A DNA stretch of 40,589 nt from an uncultured Pelagibacteraceae bacterium. Its GTDB lineage: Bacteria; Pseudomonadota; Alphaproteobacteria; Pelagibacterales; Pelagibacteraceae. How positions within the stretch are numbered: the stretch's first letter is position 1; each line of letters starts with the position of its first letter. The translations under genes were made by a program, and so were the position numbers. The DNA lies in contig CACIUF010000007.1 in assembly GCA_902589765.1 (NCBI GenBank), positions 1 through 40,589 of the forward strand, written 5' to 3'. Positions 17,037 to 24,264 of this stretch are shown here, piece by piece. The notes under the pieces were generated by a model, which was not told the origin of the DNA, ran no database searches, and saw only the letters and a program-made list of their open reading frames with translations.

Positions 17037-17768
17037 ATGCCATTAAAAAAAAAGAAAACAAAGATTAAAAAAAAAACTAACGGACTTGCTAAAATAGCAT
17101 CTTTGACAACAAGTTCACTAAGTAGTGCATTATCCAATTATAAGAAAAAAAAAGAACAAGAAAAAATCAAAGCTATAAAATTACAAAAACTTGAGGAAAG
17201 AAATTCTTATCAAAAGGAAAAAAAAGAATTGAAACTTTGGGAGGACAGGCTCAATAAGGAGAGTAGCAAAATTCGCTCAAATGAAGAAGAGCTGAGAATA
17301 AGAGAAAAACAAATTAGATCTAAAGAAGATCAACAAAAAATTGAAAGTGAAAGACTAACGAAAAAAGACGAGGAGTTGGTACTCGTTGCAAAAGAATTAA
17401 GAGAAAAGGAAAAACAATTAAAAACTAGAGAAGAAGAACAAAATAGAAAAGATATTGATTTAAAAGTAAGAGAAGATGAGCAGAAAAATAAAGAATTAAA
17501 AGAGCAAAGACGTAAAAATAGAGAATTAAAAGTATTGAAAGAAGAGGAAGATAGACAAAAAGAGGCTGAGTTTATTAAAATAAGAGAGTGGGAAGAAAAA
17601 TTTGATAGAGAACAAAAGCAAAAAGAACAGCAAGAAATTAGACGAGAACAAAGACTTATTCAAAAAGAAATCGAAAAAAGAGCGAGATTTGAGGAAATTG
17701 ATAAAAATCTCAAAAGTTCATCAAGTGGATTAGAGAATTTTAATATAGATAAATCAAAAGAAAACTAG
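17037..17768 (+). CDS. Highly charged coiled-coil protein of unknown function
   Basis: A 243-residue protein without a recognised catalytic domain, signal peptide or membrane helix. It has a very basic N-terminus (about 1-17), a short Ser/Thr/Ala/Leu patch (24-36), then almost continuous Lys/Glu/Arg/Gln helix from about 38 to 225. Degenerate repeats occur around a REKQ-I/L-(R/K)-(S/T) core, for example near residues 88 and 122. The last 18 residues (SSSSGLENF and after) are non-helical. It could be a long single helix or coiled coil acting as a scaffold. The neighbours give no hint. The unbroken frame over 730 bases and the ordered repeats argue that it is a real gene. Confidence 0.7.
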   Translation: MPLKKKKTKIKKKTNGLAKIASLTTSSLSSALSNYKKKKEQEKIKAIKLQKLEERNSYQKEKKELKLWEDRLNKESSKIRSNEEELRIREKQIRSKEDQQKIESERLTKKDEELVLVAKELREKEKQLKTREEEQNRKDIDLKVREDEQKNKELKEQRRKNRELKVLKEEEDRQKEAEFIKIREWEEKFDREQKQKEQQEIRREQRLIQKEIEKRARFEEIDKNLKSSSSGLENFNIDKSKEN

Positions 17769-17787
17769 ATCTAAAAATTCTTTCCTT

Positions 17788-17828
17788 TTATTTAAGTCTA
17801 AAGACTATTATTTAAGTCTAAAGACTAT
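17788..17828 (+). repeat. Two tandem copies of a 20-bp unit with internal dyad
   Basis: The unit TTATTTAAGTCTAAAGACTA occurs at 17788-17807 and again, perfectly, at 17808-17827, with one further matching base. Each copy contains the inverted repeat AGTCT-AA-AGACT. The second copy overlaps the expected -35 zone of a TAAAAT box (17836-17841) in front of the 75-residue unknown gene. The arrangement looks like a two-site binding region for a dimeric regulator, though a chance slippage duplication is possible. Confidence 0.75.
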
Positions 17829-17861
17829 GCTACATTAAAATAAATCAAGATCTTGGGATGT

Positions 17862-18089
17862 ATGAATAAAGAAAACGCTAGTAAACTCTGGAAGATTATT
17901 CAGGAAGCTGGCGATTATTTGGTAGGTCAATTACCTGATCATCCTAATCATCCTAAAGGAAGAAATCCTTATGCCCATGTAGCAATTTGTATAAAAAATA
18001 AATTCAATGCAAGTTATAAAGATATTCCAGATGATAAATTCAATGAAGTTTTACAATATATTAATTTTTTAAAAAAAAATCCTAGCTAA
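17862..18089 (+). CDS. Conserved-looking small protein of unknown function (75 aa)
   Basis: I start it at ATG 17862; a TTG nine bases upstream in frame is less likely. The 75-residue soluble protein has an N-terminal helix (KLWKIIQEAGDYLVGQL), a proline/histidine turn (PDHPNHPKGRNPYAH), then IKNKFNASYKDIPDDKFNEVLQYI. The last part recalls, from memory and weakly, the small helical ORF6C-type module at the C-terminus of some phage antirepressors. There are no other phage genes nearby. It lies between a tandem repeat and the convergent amidinotransferase gene (16-base gap). Function unknown. Confidence 0.65.
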   Translation: MNKENASKLWKIIQEAGDYLVGQLPDHPNHPKGRNPYAHVAICIKNKFNASYKDIPDDKFNEVLQYINFLKKNPS

Positions 18090-18105
18090 TTAAATTATAT
18101 TTTTT

Positions 18106-19221
18106 TTATTGTTTAGGAAAATAATCTTTAAATTCACTTTCTCTATAAACATCAGCAGTACAACAATGAAGACCGCCGCCAAAAGCATAGGCGTCTCTTA
18201 ATTCTACCGGAATTACTTCCATACCAAGTTTATCGAGCTGCTCTGCTTGATATTTTTCACTTTTTTCTACACAAACTGTCTTTGGATCTATTACCAAAAC
18301 ATTCATAGAAAGCCAAACAGATGAGTAACAAAGTGGTGGTGGTTCGTTGTGAGCAGGTTGTGCAGCATCTATAATTTCCCAACCATTATTTTCAAATAAT
18401 TTTCTTTGTTCTTTAGGTAATCTTCTTTGAGGATTGTTAATAATCAATCCTTCTTTTATTGGTGTGAAGGTTGCATCTATATGAATTGGGTATGGATCAC
18501 CAGGAAAGTTTACTGCATGAACTCGATGATCTTTATAATGTCTTTTTAACCAATCAATTCCTTTAAGATTTGTCGTAAAACCATGTTGCACCACTAAGTC
18601 TTTACCAAATCTCAAAACATCAGCTGCATCGAACAAAGGTTCTTCCTCAGTTGTTACGAAAAATTTATCTTCAGTCCATTTTAATCTCTTTTGAATTCCG
18701 ATTTTGTCAGATAAATAATCTTTTCTATAATCTGCATCTGTTAATCTTGGTTTTGGCGCTGATTCATGTCTCATGTTTGGATCTAAATCGTAATATTCTT
18801 TAAGAAGCGGACGATAACAAAGATACTCAAACCATCTGCATCTATAACTCATAGTTGCCTCTAAAATTTCATTTCCAACTGTTAATAAAACGTCCCTAGG
18901 AGGCATGCAACCAAACATAGTTTCAGATTCCCAATCAGGTGTTGAAGTTTTTTGATTAAAATTTAAAGGTGTTGGTCTATCAACTTTAATACCTCTTTTA
19001 ACCAAAATATTTGAGAAATCATCAAGTAACTGATTTGCTTTATCTACAGTGTCTTTTGTTCTAGGACCAAATTTCCCTCTCATATCTGAGTCTTCAGGAA
19101 CTTTTGCATCTAAAGCAGGCTCTGGTGCGGGTATACATGTGCCGTCGGCCCTTCCAACAATAACATGCTTTAAAGGATCCCACTCATTCCAACTATTTAC
19201 AATCCTTTTTCCTTTTTTCAT
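18106..19221 (-). CDS. Glycine amidinotransferase-like enzyme
   Basis: Amidinotransferase of the AGAT family, which moves the amidino group of arginine to an amine acceptor; with glycine this gives guanidinoacetate and ornithine. The 371-residue protein contains the catalytic triad pattern of human AGAT: D198 (FDAADVLRFG), H247 and D249 (HIDATF), and the nucleophile C353 (GGGLHCCTADVYR), with spacings close to the human D254/H303/C407. No transit peptide is present, so it acts in the cytosol. It begins one base after the creatinase stop (TAAAATG). Related enzymes use inosamine phosphate, lysine or other acceptors, so the acceptor is not proven; the creatinase neighbour favours glycine/guanidinoacetate. 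Confidence 0.88.
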   Translation of the reverse strand: MKKGKRIVNSWNEWDPLKHVIVGRADGTCIPAPEPALDAKVPEDSDMRGKFGPRTKDTVDKANQLLDDFSNILVKRGIKVDRPTPLNFNQKTSTPDWESETMFGCMPPRDVLLTVGNEILEATMSYRCRWFEYLCYRPLLKEYYDLDPNMRHESAPKPRLTDADYRKDYLSDKIGIQKRLKWTEDKFFVTTEEEPLFDAADVLRFGKDLVVQHGFTTNLKGIDWLKRHYKDHRVHAVNFPGDPYPIHIDATFTPIKEGLIINNPQRRLPKEQRKLFENNGWEIIDAAQPAHNEPPPLCYSSVWLSMNVLVIDPKTVCVEKSEKYQAEQLDKLGMEVIPVELRDAYAFGGGLHCCTADVYRESEFKDYFPKQ

Positions 19222-19222
19222 T

Positions 19223-20440
19223 TTAACCTTTTATAACATTATGCTCAGGACCAAATGGAAACTTCGTAATATTTTCTGCACTATTCTTTCCTATTACCAA
19301 AATATCATGCTCTCTATACCCTCCTGCACCTGGATTTCCTTCTGGAATAAGTATCATAGGCTCCATTGAAATAACCATATTTTCCTCAAGAACAGTGTCA
19401 ATATCCTCTCTCAATTCAAGACCCGCTTCCCTTCCATAAAAATGGGACAATACTCCAAATGAATGTCCATACCCAAAAGTTCTGTATTGCAAATATCCTA
19501 GTTCAGCAAAAAGTTCATTTAATTCATTACATATGTCAGAACATTTTACTCCAGGTTTTATTAACTCAAGCCCCCTTTTGTGAACCTTCACATTTGCCTC
19601 CCATGCTTTTAAAGATTTATCATTTACATTATCTAAAAATAAAGTCCTCTCTAAAGCAGTATAATATCCAGAAATCATTGGAAAAGTGTTTAAGGATAAA
19701 ATATCACCATTTACTAATTTACGATTTGTTTTTGGATTATGTGCGCCATCTGTATTGATACCTGATTGAAACCATACCCAAGTATCCATGTATTCAGCAT
19801 CTGGATATGTTTTGGCTATTTCTTTTTCCATTTTATCTCTTCCAGTTATTGCAATTTCTAACTCTGTTGCTCCTTCTTTAATATTTTTAACAATTTCTTC
19901 TCCCCCAATATCAGCAATTCTTGCCCCATTTTTTATAATTTCTATTTCTTCTTTAGATTTTATCATTCTTAACTTCATCAGTTTTTTTGAAATATCTGTA
20001 AAAGCAGAGGCTAAAAAAATTGATTGAATTTTTTCATTCATTTCTAAAGTAATATGATCATTTTCAATTCCAATATTTTTAGGTATTTTATTCTCATCAA
20101 TTATTGAGGTTATCGCTTTTAAAAAATTGTCTTTTTTCCAATCAGTAAAAATAATATTTTCACAATGTGATCTCCTCCAGGGCTGACTTGCATCAATATT
20201 AGCTGAAATAGTTACAATTTTGTTTTCAGTAATGATACATCCGTATGGTCTACCAAAAGAGCAGTAAATAAAACCAGAGTAGTAAGCTATATTGTGCATT
20301 GAGGTTAAAATAATCATATCAAGATTATCGTTATCCATTATAGATCTTAATTTATTTAACCTATGATTATATTCTTCGTTAGAAAAAGGTAGTTTAGCCT
20401 TTTCACCATTCTTTAAAGTAAAAAAATCAGGCCTTTCCAT
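19223..20440 (-). CDS. Creatinase (creatine amidinohydrolase), M24 peptidase fold
   Basis: Predicted to hydrolyse creatine to sarcosine and urea. The 405-residue protein follows the Pseudomonas putida creatinase pattern over its whole length, including IAYYSGFIYCSFGRPYG with R64, WFQSGINTDGAHNP with H234, YYTALERTLFLD with E264, FGYGHSFG, and SMEPMI with E360, followed by GAGGYREHDIL. These align with P. putida R64, H232, E262 and E358 with a constant two-residue shift in the later part. The match is much closer than to prolidases, which need five metal ligands. It lies between an EamA permease (13-base gap upstream) and the amidinotransferase. Substrate preference (creatine or a related guanidino acid) is inferred. 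Confidence 0.9.
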   Translation of the reverse strand: MERPDFFTLKNGEKAKLPFSNEEYNHRLNKLRSIMDNDNLDMIILTSMHNIAYYSGFIYCSFGRPYGCIITENKIVTISANIDASQPWRRSHCENIIFTDWKKDNFLKAITSIIDENKIPKNIGIENDHITLEMNEKIQSIFLASAFTDISKKLMKLRMIKSKEEIEIIKNGARIADIGGEEIVKNIKEGATELEIAITGRDKMEKEIAKTYPDAEYMDTWVWFQSGINTDGAHNPKTNRKLVNGDILSLNTFPMISGYYTALERTLFLDNVNDKSLKAWEANVKVHKRGLELIKPGVKCSDICNELNELFAELGYLQYRTFGYGHSFGVLSHFYGREAGLELREDIDTVLEENMVISMEPMILIPEGNPGAGGYREHDILVIGKNSAENITKFPFGPEHNVIKG

Positions 20441-20453
20441 AAATTTTATGAAT

Positions 20454-21359
20454 TTAATTAAGAGCTATATATCTCTTATTCCATCTCATTATAAGGCTAT
20501 AGTAAATAAGTGAAACAAAAAGAAAGAAGCCACCCACTATTGTGTTAGTAGATGGAATTTCATTAATCCCAAACAATGGTAACCATACCCAAAAAATTCC
20601 TCCAATAACCTCCGTCAGAGACAATAATGTCAATTCTGCAGCTTGAATTGCTTTGGATCCTATAGAATATAAAATAAGACCTAAACACACTAATACTCCA
20701 TGAAGAGAAAACATTGCACTATTATAACTAGTAGCAAAAAAAGTTTGTTTATTAACCAAAATCATAATCGTAGCAGTTATAAAACAAAATAAACCAGCTA
20801 CAGCAACTGTTGTAAATTTTGGAGTTTCTTTTCTCCATCTTAAAGTGACTGAAAAAATTGAAAATCCAATTGATGATGTAAGTCCAAAAACAAAACCTAT
20901 TAAAGAATTTTTTTCAGTATTACCAAAAGCCATGATTATAATACCCACAGTTGCAATAAGCATTGATATCCAGACATTTAGAGAAATTTTTTCCTTTAAA
21001 AATAAAAAAGCTAATAATGCAGTGAAAAAAGGCATTGCTGCTAAACATAATAAAGTAATTGCTGCAGTAGTGTTTGTAATTGAATAAATAAATGAAATCA
21101 TTGCAATACCAAGACCAATGCCACCAACCACTCCTGATTTACCTACTTTTTTGTAATTTTTGTAAAAATTTATTCCCTCTTCGAAATATAAATATAAATT
21201 TAAAATAATAAAAATAGTTAAACCTCTACCAAAAATATATTGCCAAGGAACCATATGAGGATCATTCATATATCTCACTACTAGAGGGCCAAACGACCAA
21301 AGTATCCCTGCAAATAAAACTACCGGTACAGCTATTTTTTCATTTCTAAGTTCAACCAT
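20454..21359 (-). CDS. EamA/DMT-family permease, first gene of the creatinase operon
   Basis: A 301-residue membrane protein with ten hydrophobic segments in two EamA repeats; the ITNTTAAITLLCLAAMPFFT and FLFLKEKISLNVWISM segments are typical. It is the promoter-proximal gene of a three-gene minus-strand set with creatinase and the amidinotransferase. Its position suggests transport of a pathway compound such as creatine, guanidinoacetate or an end product, but EamA substrates cannot be read from sequence. It diverges from the SufU-like gene across 86 bases. Confidence 0.85.
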   Translation of the reverse strand: MVELRNEKIAVPVVLFAGILWSFGPLVVRYMNDPHMVPWQYIFGRGLTIFIILNLYLYFEEGINFYKNYKKVGKSGVVGGIGLGIAMISFIYSITNTTAAITLLCLAAMPFFTALLAFLFLKEKISLNVWISMLIATVGIIIMAFGNTEKNSLIGFVFGLTSSIGFSIFSVTLRWRKETPKFTTVAVAGLFCFITATIMILVNKQTFFATSYNSAMFSLHGVLVCLGLILYSIGSKAIQAAELTLLSLTEVIGGIFWVWLPLFGINEIPSTNTIVGGFFLFVSLIYYSLIMRWNKRYIALN

Positions 21360-21406
21360 AATCGACTATTTAGATCTAATTGATTAGCACTACAACATAA
21401 ATTAAA

Positions 21407-21437
21407 TTGTTATACAAAGTATTGGTACTAGTATAAT
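21407..21437 (+). promoter_or_regulatory. Putative promoter of the SufU-like gene, possibly leaderless
   Basis: A perfect TATAAT lies at 21432-21437, only 8 bases before the ATG at 21446, with TTGTTA (21407-21412) 19 bases upstream of it. A start at the usual 6-8 bases after the -10 would give an mRNA beginning at or next to the start codon. No ribosome-binding site is present in the 8 bases. Confidence 0.5.
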
Positions 21438-21445
21438 AAATTAAT

Positions 21446-21844
21446 ATGAATTTGGATATTCTTAAAATAGCCTCTGATACCAACAATAACAAAAGTATCA
21501 AAAACTATACACACCACTCAAAATTGAAAAATTCAATGTGCGGTGATGAGATGCAAATAGATTTAGTTATCAAAAAAAATAAAATTGTTGACTTTGGTTA
21601 TCAAGGTAAGTCCTGCGTTTATTGTCAAGCCTCAGCAAGCTTACTTTCAAAAATTTCAATTAATGAAAATAAGTCTAAAATTAATGAATTGTGCGACGAT
21701 GCAAAATATTATTTTGAGGGAAATGTTGAAAATATCGAGAAAAAATGGAAATCGCTTAATAAAATATTTAATGATAAAAATTTATCTCGTAAAGAATGTA
21801 TTTTATTGCCTTTTAAAACAATAAAAAAAATAGTATCAAAATAA
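21446..21844 (+). CDS. SufU/IscU-like iron-sulfur cluster scaffold
   Basis: A 132-residue soluble protein of the NifU N-terminal fold. Ligand candidates are C32 and D34 (MCGDEM), C57 and C60 (GKSCVYCQASASLL), and C118 (RKECILLPF). The 25- and 61-residue spacings between C32, C57 and C118 match SufU of Bacillus subtilis. SufU-type proteins accept sulfur from SufS and help build Fe-S clusters, but no other suf gene is in the window. It is followed 4 bases later by an HPP membrane protein. The ATG was chosen because a -10 box ends 8 bases before it. Confidence 0.82.
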   Translation: MNLDILKIASDTNNNKSIKNYTHHSKLKNSMCGDEMQIDLVIKKNKIVDFGYQGKSCVYCQASASLLSKISINENKSKINELCDDAKYYFEGNVENIEKKWKSLNKIFNDKNLSRKECILLPFKTIKKIVSK

Positions 21845-21848
21845 TTTT

Positions 21849-22313
21849 ATGGGCAATTTAAAACAATCTTTTATTGCGGGTTTATTTTCAATTATCACTA
21901 TAGGTATTTTAACTTTATTAACTTATAAAACTGAATTTGGAATTTTCCTTGTAGCATCTTTTGGATCATCAATGGTTCTATTGTTCGGATATCCTGAAAG
22001 CCCTTTTGCCCAACCCAAAAATGTTTTTTTTGGGCATCTGGTAACTGCAATTGTAGGAATGTTTTTTTTATATTTAATTCCTTTGCCATTATTTATAATA
22101 ATACCATTAGCGGTTGGTTTTGGAGTGGGTCTAATGATATTGTTAAATGTAACTCATCCACCTGCAGGTGGAAATCCAATCATAGTTATTATGGGCAGTG
22201 TCTCACTAGACTATTTGTTAAGCCCAATAATTTCAGGATCAATAATTATTCTGGTATTTGCTATTATAATTAATAAATTTATACTTAAAAAGAGTTATCC
22301 AAAAACAAAATAA
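21849..22313 (+). CDS. HPP family membrane protein
   Basis: A 154-residue inner-membrane protein with five hydrophobic segments, the THPPAGG motif that names the HPP family, and GSSMVLLFGYPESPFAQPKN near the first loop. Plant chloroplast members have been implicated in nitrite transport; bacterial members are largely uncharacterised. The ATG follows the SufU-like stop by 4 bases, so the two are probably cotranscribed. The role here is unknown. Confidence 0.85.
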   Translation: MGNLKQSFIAGLFSIITIGILTLLTYKTEFGIFLVASFGSSMVLLFGYPESPFAQPKNVFFGHLVTAIVGMFFLYLIPLPLFIIIPLAVGFGVGLMILLNVTHPPAGGNPIIVIMGSVSLDYLLSPIISGSIIILVFAIIINKFILKKSYPKTK

Positions 22314-22390
22314 TTTGTTTGCTAGCGACATTAAAATAATGTTAGATGTCTCAAAATAAATTAATGATCGAAAGTAACGCAGGAGAATAA

Positions 22391-23590
22391 ATGAAAATAT
22401 TATGTGTATTATATGATGATCCAAAAGGAGGAATGCCTAAGTCATATCCACTTAAAGATCTTCCTAAACTAGAAAAATATCCAGATGGGATGACCTTACC
22501 TTCACCAAAAGGAAGAGATTTTAATCCAGGGGAATTGTTAGGATGTGTTTCAGGAGAATTAGGATTAAGAAAATTTTTAGAAAGTAATGGACATGAGTTA
22601 GTAGTTACTAATAGTAAAGATGGAGATGGATGTGAGGCTGATAAGCATATCGTTGACGCTGATATAGTAATTTCACAACCTTTTTTTCCTTACTACTTAA
22701 CTAAAGAAAGAATTGCTAAAGCTAAAAACTTAAAAATGGCTATTACAGCCGGAATTGGCTCTGATCACGTTGATTTACAAGCAGCTATGGATAACAAAAT
22801 TGATGTAGTTGAAGTAACTTTTTGTAATTCAAGATCTGTTGCTGAACACATTGTAATGATGATTGTATCAATGGTGAGAGACTATCACAATCAACATAGA
22901 ATTGTTAATGAAGGTGGATGGAACATAGCAGATGCTGTGCAAAGATCTTATGATGTTGAAGGTATGCACATTGGAACTGTTGCTGCTGGCCGTATCGGTT
23001 TAGATGCATTAAGGAAAATGAAACCATTTGATGTACACTTACATTATTTTGATAGACATAAATTACCAGATAGTGTTGAAAAAGAATTAAACCTAACATT
23101 TCATGAGTCAGTAGAGTCTATGGTTAAAGTTTGTGATGTCGTGACTATAAATTGTCCCCTCCATCCTGAGACTGAGAACTTATTTGACGATGCAATGATA
23201 AGCAAAATGAAAAAAGGTGCTTATATTGTAAACACTGCAAGAGGTAAAATTTGTAATCGTGATGCAATTGCAAAAGCATTGAAGAGTGGTCAACTAAGTG
23301 GTTATGCTGGAGACGTTTGGTTTCCACAGCCAGCTCCAAATGATCATGTATGGAGAACAATGCCTAACCATGGAATGACACCTCACACTTCTGGAACGTC
23401 TTTGTCAGCCCAAACAAGATATGCTGATGGTGTAAGAGAAATCTTAGAATGTTTCTTTGAAGGAAAAGAAATTAGAGATCAATATCTTATAGTCAAAGAT
23501 GGACAATTAGCTGGAATGGGTGCTCACTCATATAGTAAAGGATCTGCCACAGGTGGTTCTGAAGAGGCAGCTAAATATAAGAAAAAATAA
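22391..23590 (+). CDS. fdh: NAD-dependent formate dehydrogenase
   Basis: Oxidises formate to CO2 with NAD, a metal-free enzyme of the D-2-hydroxyacid dehydrogenase superfamily, cytosolic. The 399 residues follow Pseudomonas sp. 101 FDH end to end, with identical numbering of key residues: N146 (CNSRS), GTVAAGRIG at 195-203, D221 (FDRH, NAD specificity), R284 (NTARGK), Q313 (FPQPAP) and H332 (MTPHTSGTS), plus the C-terminal GAHSYSKG. A strong ribosome site (AGGAG, 6 bases before ATG) stands out among weakly marked starts, suggesting high expression. Its own gap of 77 bases upstream and a strong hairpin downstream suggest a single-gene unit. Confidence 0.95.
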   Translation: MKILCVLYDDPKGGMPKSYPLKDLPKLEKYPDGMTLPSPKGRDFNPGELLGCVSGELGLRKFLESNGHELVVTNSKDGDGCEADKHIVDADIVISQPFFPYYLTKERIAKAKNLKMAITAGIGSDHVDLQAAMDNKIDVVEVTFCNSRSVAEHIVMMIVSMVRDYHNQHRIVNEGGWNIADAVQRSYDVEGMHIGTVAAGRIGLDALRKMKPFDVHLHYFDRHKLPDSVEKELNLTFHESVESMVKVCDVVTINCPLHPETENLFDDAMISKMKKGAYIVNTARGKICNRDAIAKALKSGQLSGYAGDVWFPQPAPNDHVWRTMPNHGMTPHTSGTSLSAQTRYADGVREILECFFEGKEIRDQYLIVKDGQLAGMGAHSYSKGSATGGSEEAAKYKKK

Positions 23591-23602
23591 ATCATTCTTT
23601 TA

Positions 23603-23644
23603 ATTATTAAAGGTAAGCTACTTAAGGTAGCTACCTTTAATAAT
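23603..23644 (+). terminator. Strong hairpin after formate dehydrogenase
   Basis: The arms 23603-23621 and 23627-23644 pair over 18 base pairs with one bulged A and a 5-base loop (TTAAG). The upper stem is GCTAC/GTAGC and the lower stem is A+T-rich. It starts 12 bases after the fdh stop and is the most stable-looking hairpin I found in the window. There is no clean T-run directly after it, so it may stabilise the mRNA 3' end as well as terminate. Confidence 0.65.
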
Positions 23645-23682
23645 CTAGACTCAATTCCCAATTTTTGTATAAATTTTTAATC

Positions 23683-24258
23683 ATGAGATTTTTATTATTT
23701 ATACTTTTAAACTTAATAATTAATAATTCAGTATTAGCATCTGAAAAAAGTAAAGCATATTTTGCTGGTGGTTGTTTCTGGTGTATGGAAGAGTCTTTTG
23801 AAAAATTAACAGGTGTTGAGAAAGTGATTTCAGGATACTCTGGAGGAAAAACCAAAAATCCAACCTATGAAGAAGTTACTTATGGAAATACAGGTCACCT
23901 TGAAGTTGTAGAAGTAATTTATGATGCAAGTTTAATATCTTTCGAAGAATTACTTAAAAATTTTTGGCTCAACATAGATCCATTTGATCCTTTTGGTCAG
24001 TTTTGCGACAAAGGTTATAGCTACAGATCTGCAGCTTTTTATACAAATCAAAAGGAAAAAGATTTAATTGAAAAAGATTTTAAAAGACTAGAAAAAAAAT
24101 TTAATAAAAAAGTTGTTACTTATATTAGAGAATTTGAAAAATTTTATATAGCTGAAGACCGTCATCAAGATTATTATCAAGTATATTTTTTAAATTATTT
24201 AAAATATAAAAAAGCTTGTAGAAGAGAAGAGATTTTGAATAGAATTTGGAAAATGTAG
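23683..24258 (+). CDS. msrA: Peptide-methionine (S)-S-oxide reductase MsrA, exported
   Basis: Reduces methionine-S-sulfoxide in proteins. Starting at ATG 23683 (191 residues) gives a signal peptide (hydrophobic FLLFILLNLIINNSVLA, then SEKSK), so it probably works in the periplasm. The active-site motif GCFWCMEE follows at about 30-37 with catalytic C31. GYSGG, the HLEVVEVIYD strand and a late CRR that may hold the resolving cysteine are also present. A TTG 18 bases upstream is an unlikely start. SelO follows 6 bases later. Confidence 0.93.
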   Translation: MRFLLFILLNLIINNSVLASEKSKAYFAGGCFWCMEESFEKLTGVEKVISGYSGGKTKNPTYEEVTYGNTGHLEVVEVIYDASLISFEELLKNFWLNIDPFDPFGQFCDKGYSYRSAAFYTNQKEKDLIEKDFKRLEKKFNKKVVTYIREFEKFYIAEDRHQDYYQVYFLNYLKYKKACRREEILNRIWKM

Positions 24259-24264
24259 CAATTT

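Noticed and set aside
17788-17828. Tandem repeat as a CRISPR fragment
   Set aside because: The two copies are directly adjacent with no spacer, and no cas genes are present.
19223-20440. Xaa-Pro aminopeptidase/prolidase as the product
   Set aside because: The five metal ligands of active M24 metallopeptidases are not all present, whereas the creatinase-specific residues (R64, H234, E264, E360) and whole-length pattern match creatinase.
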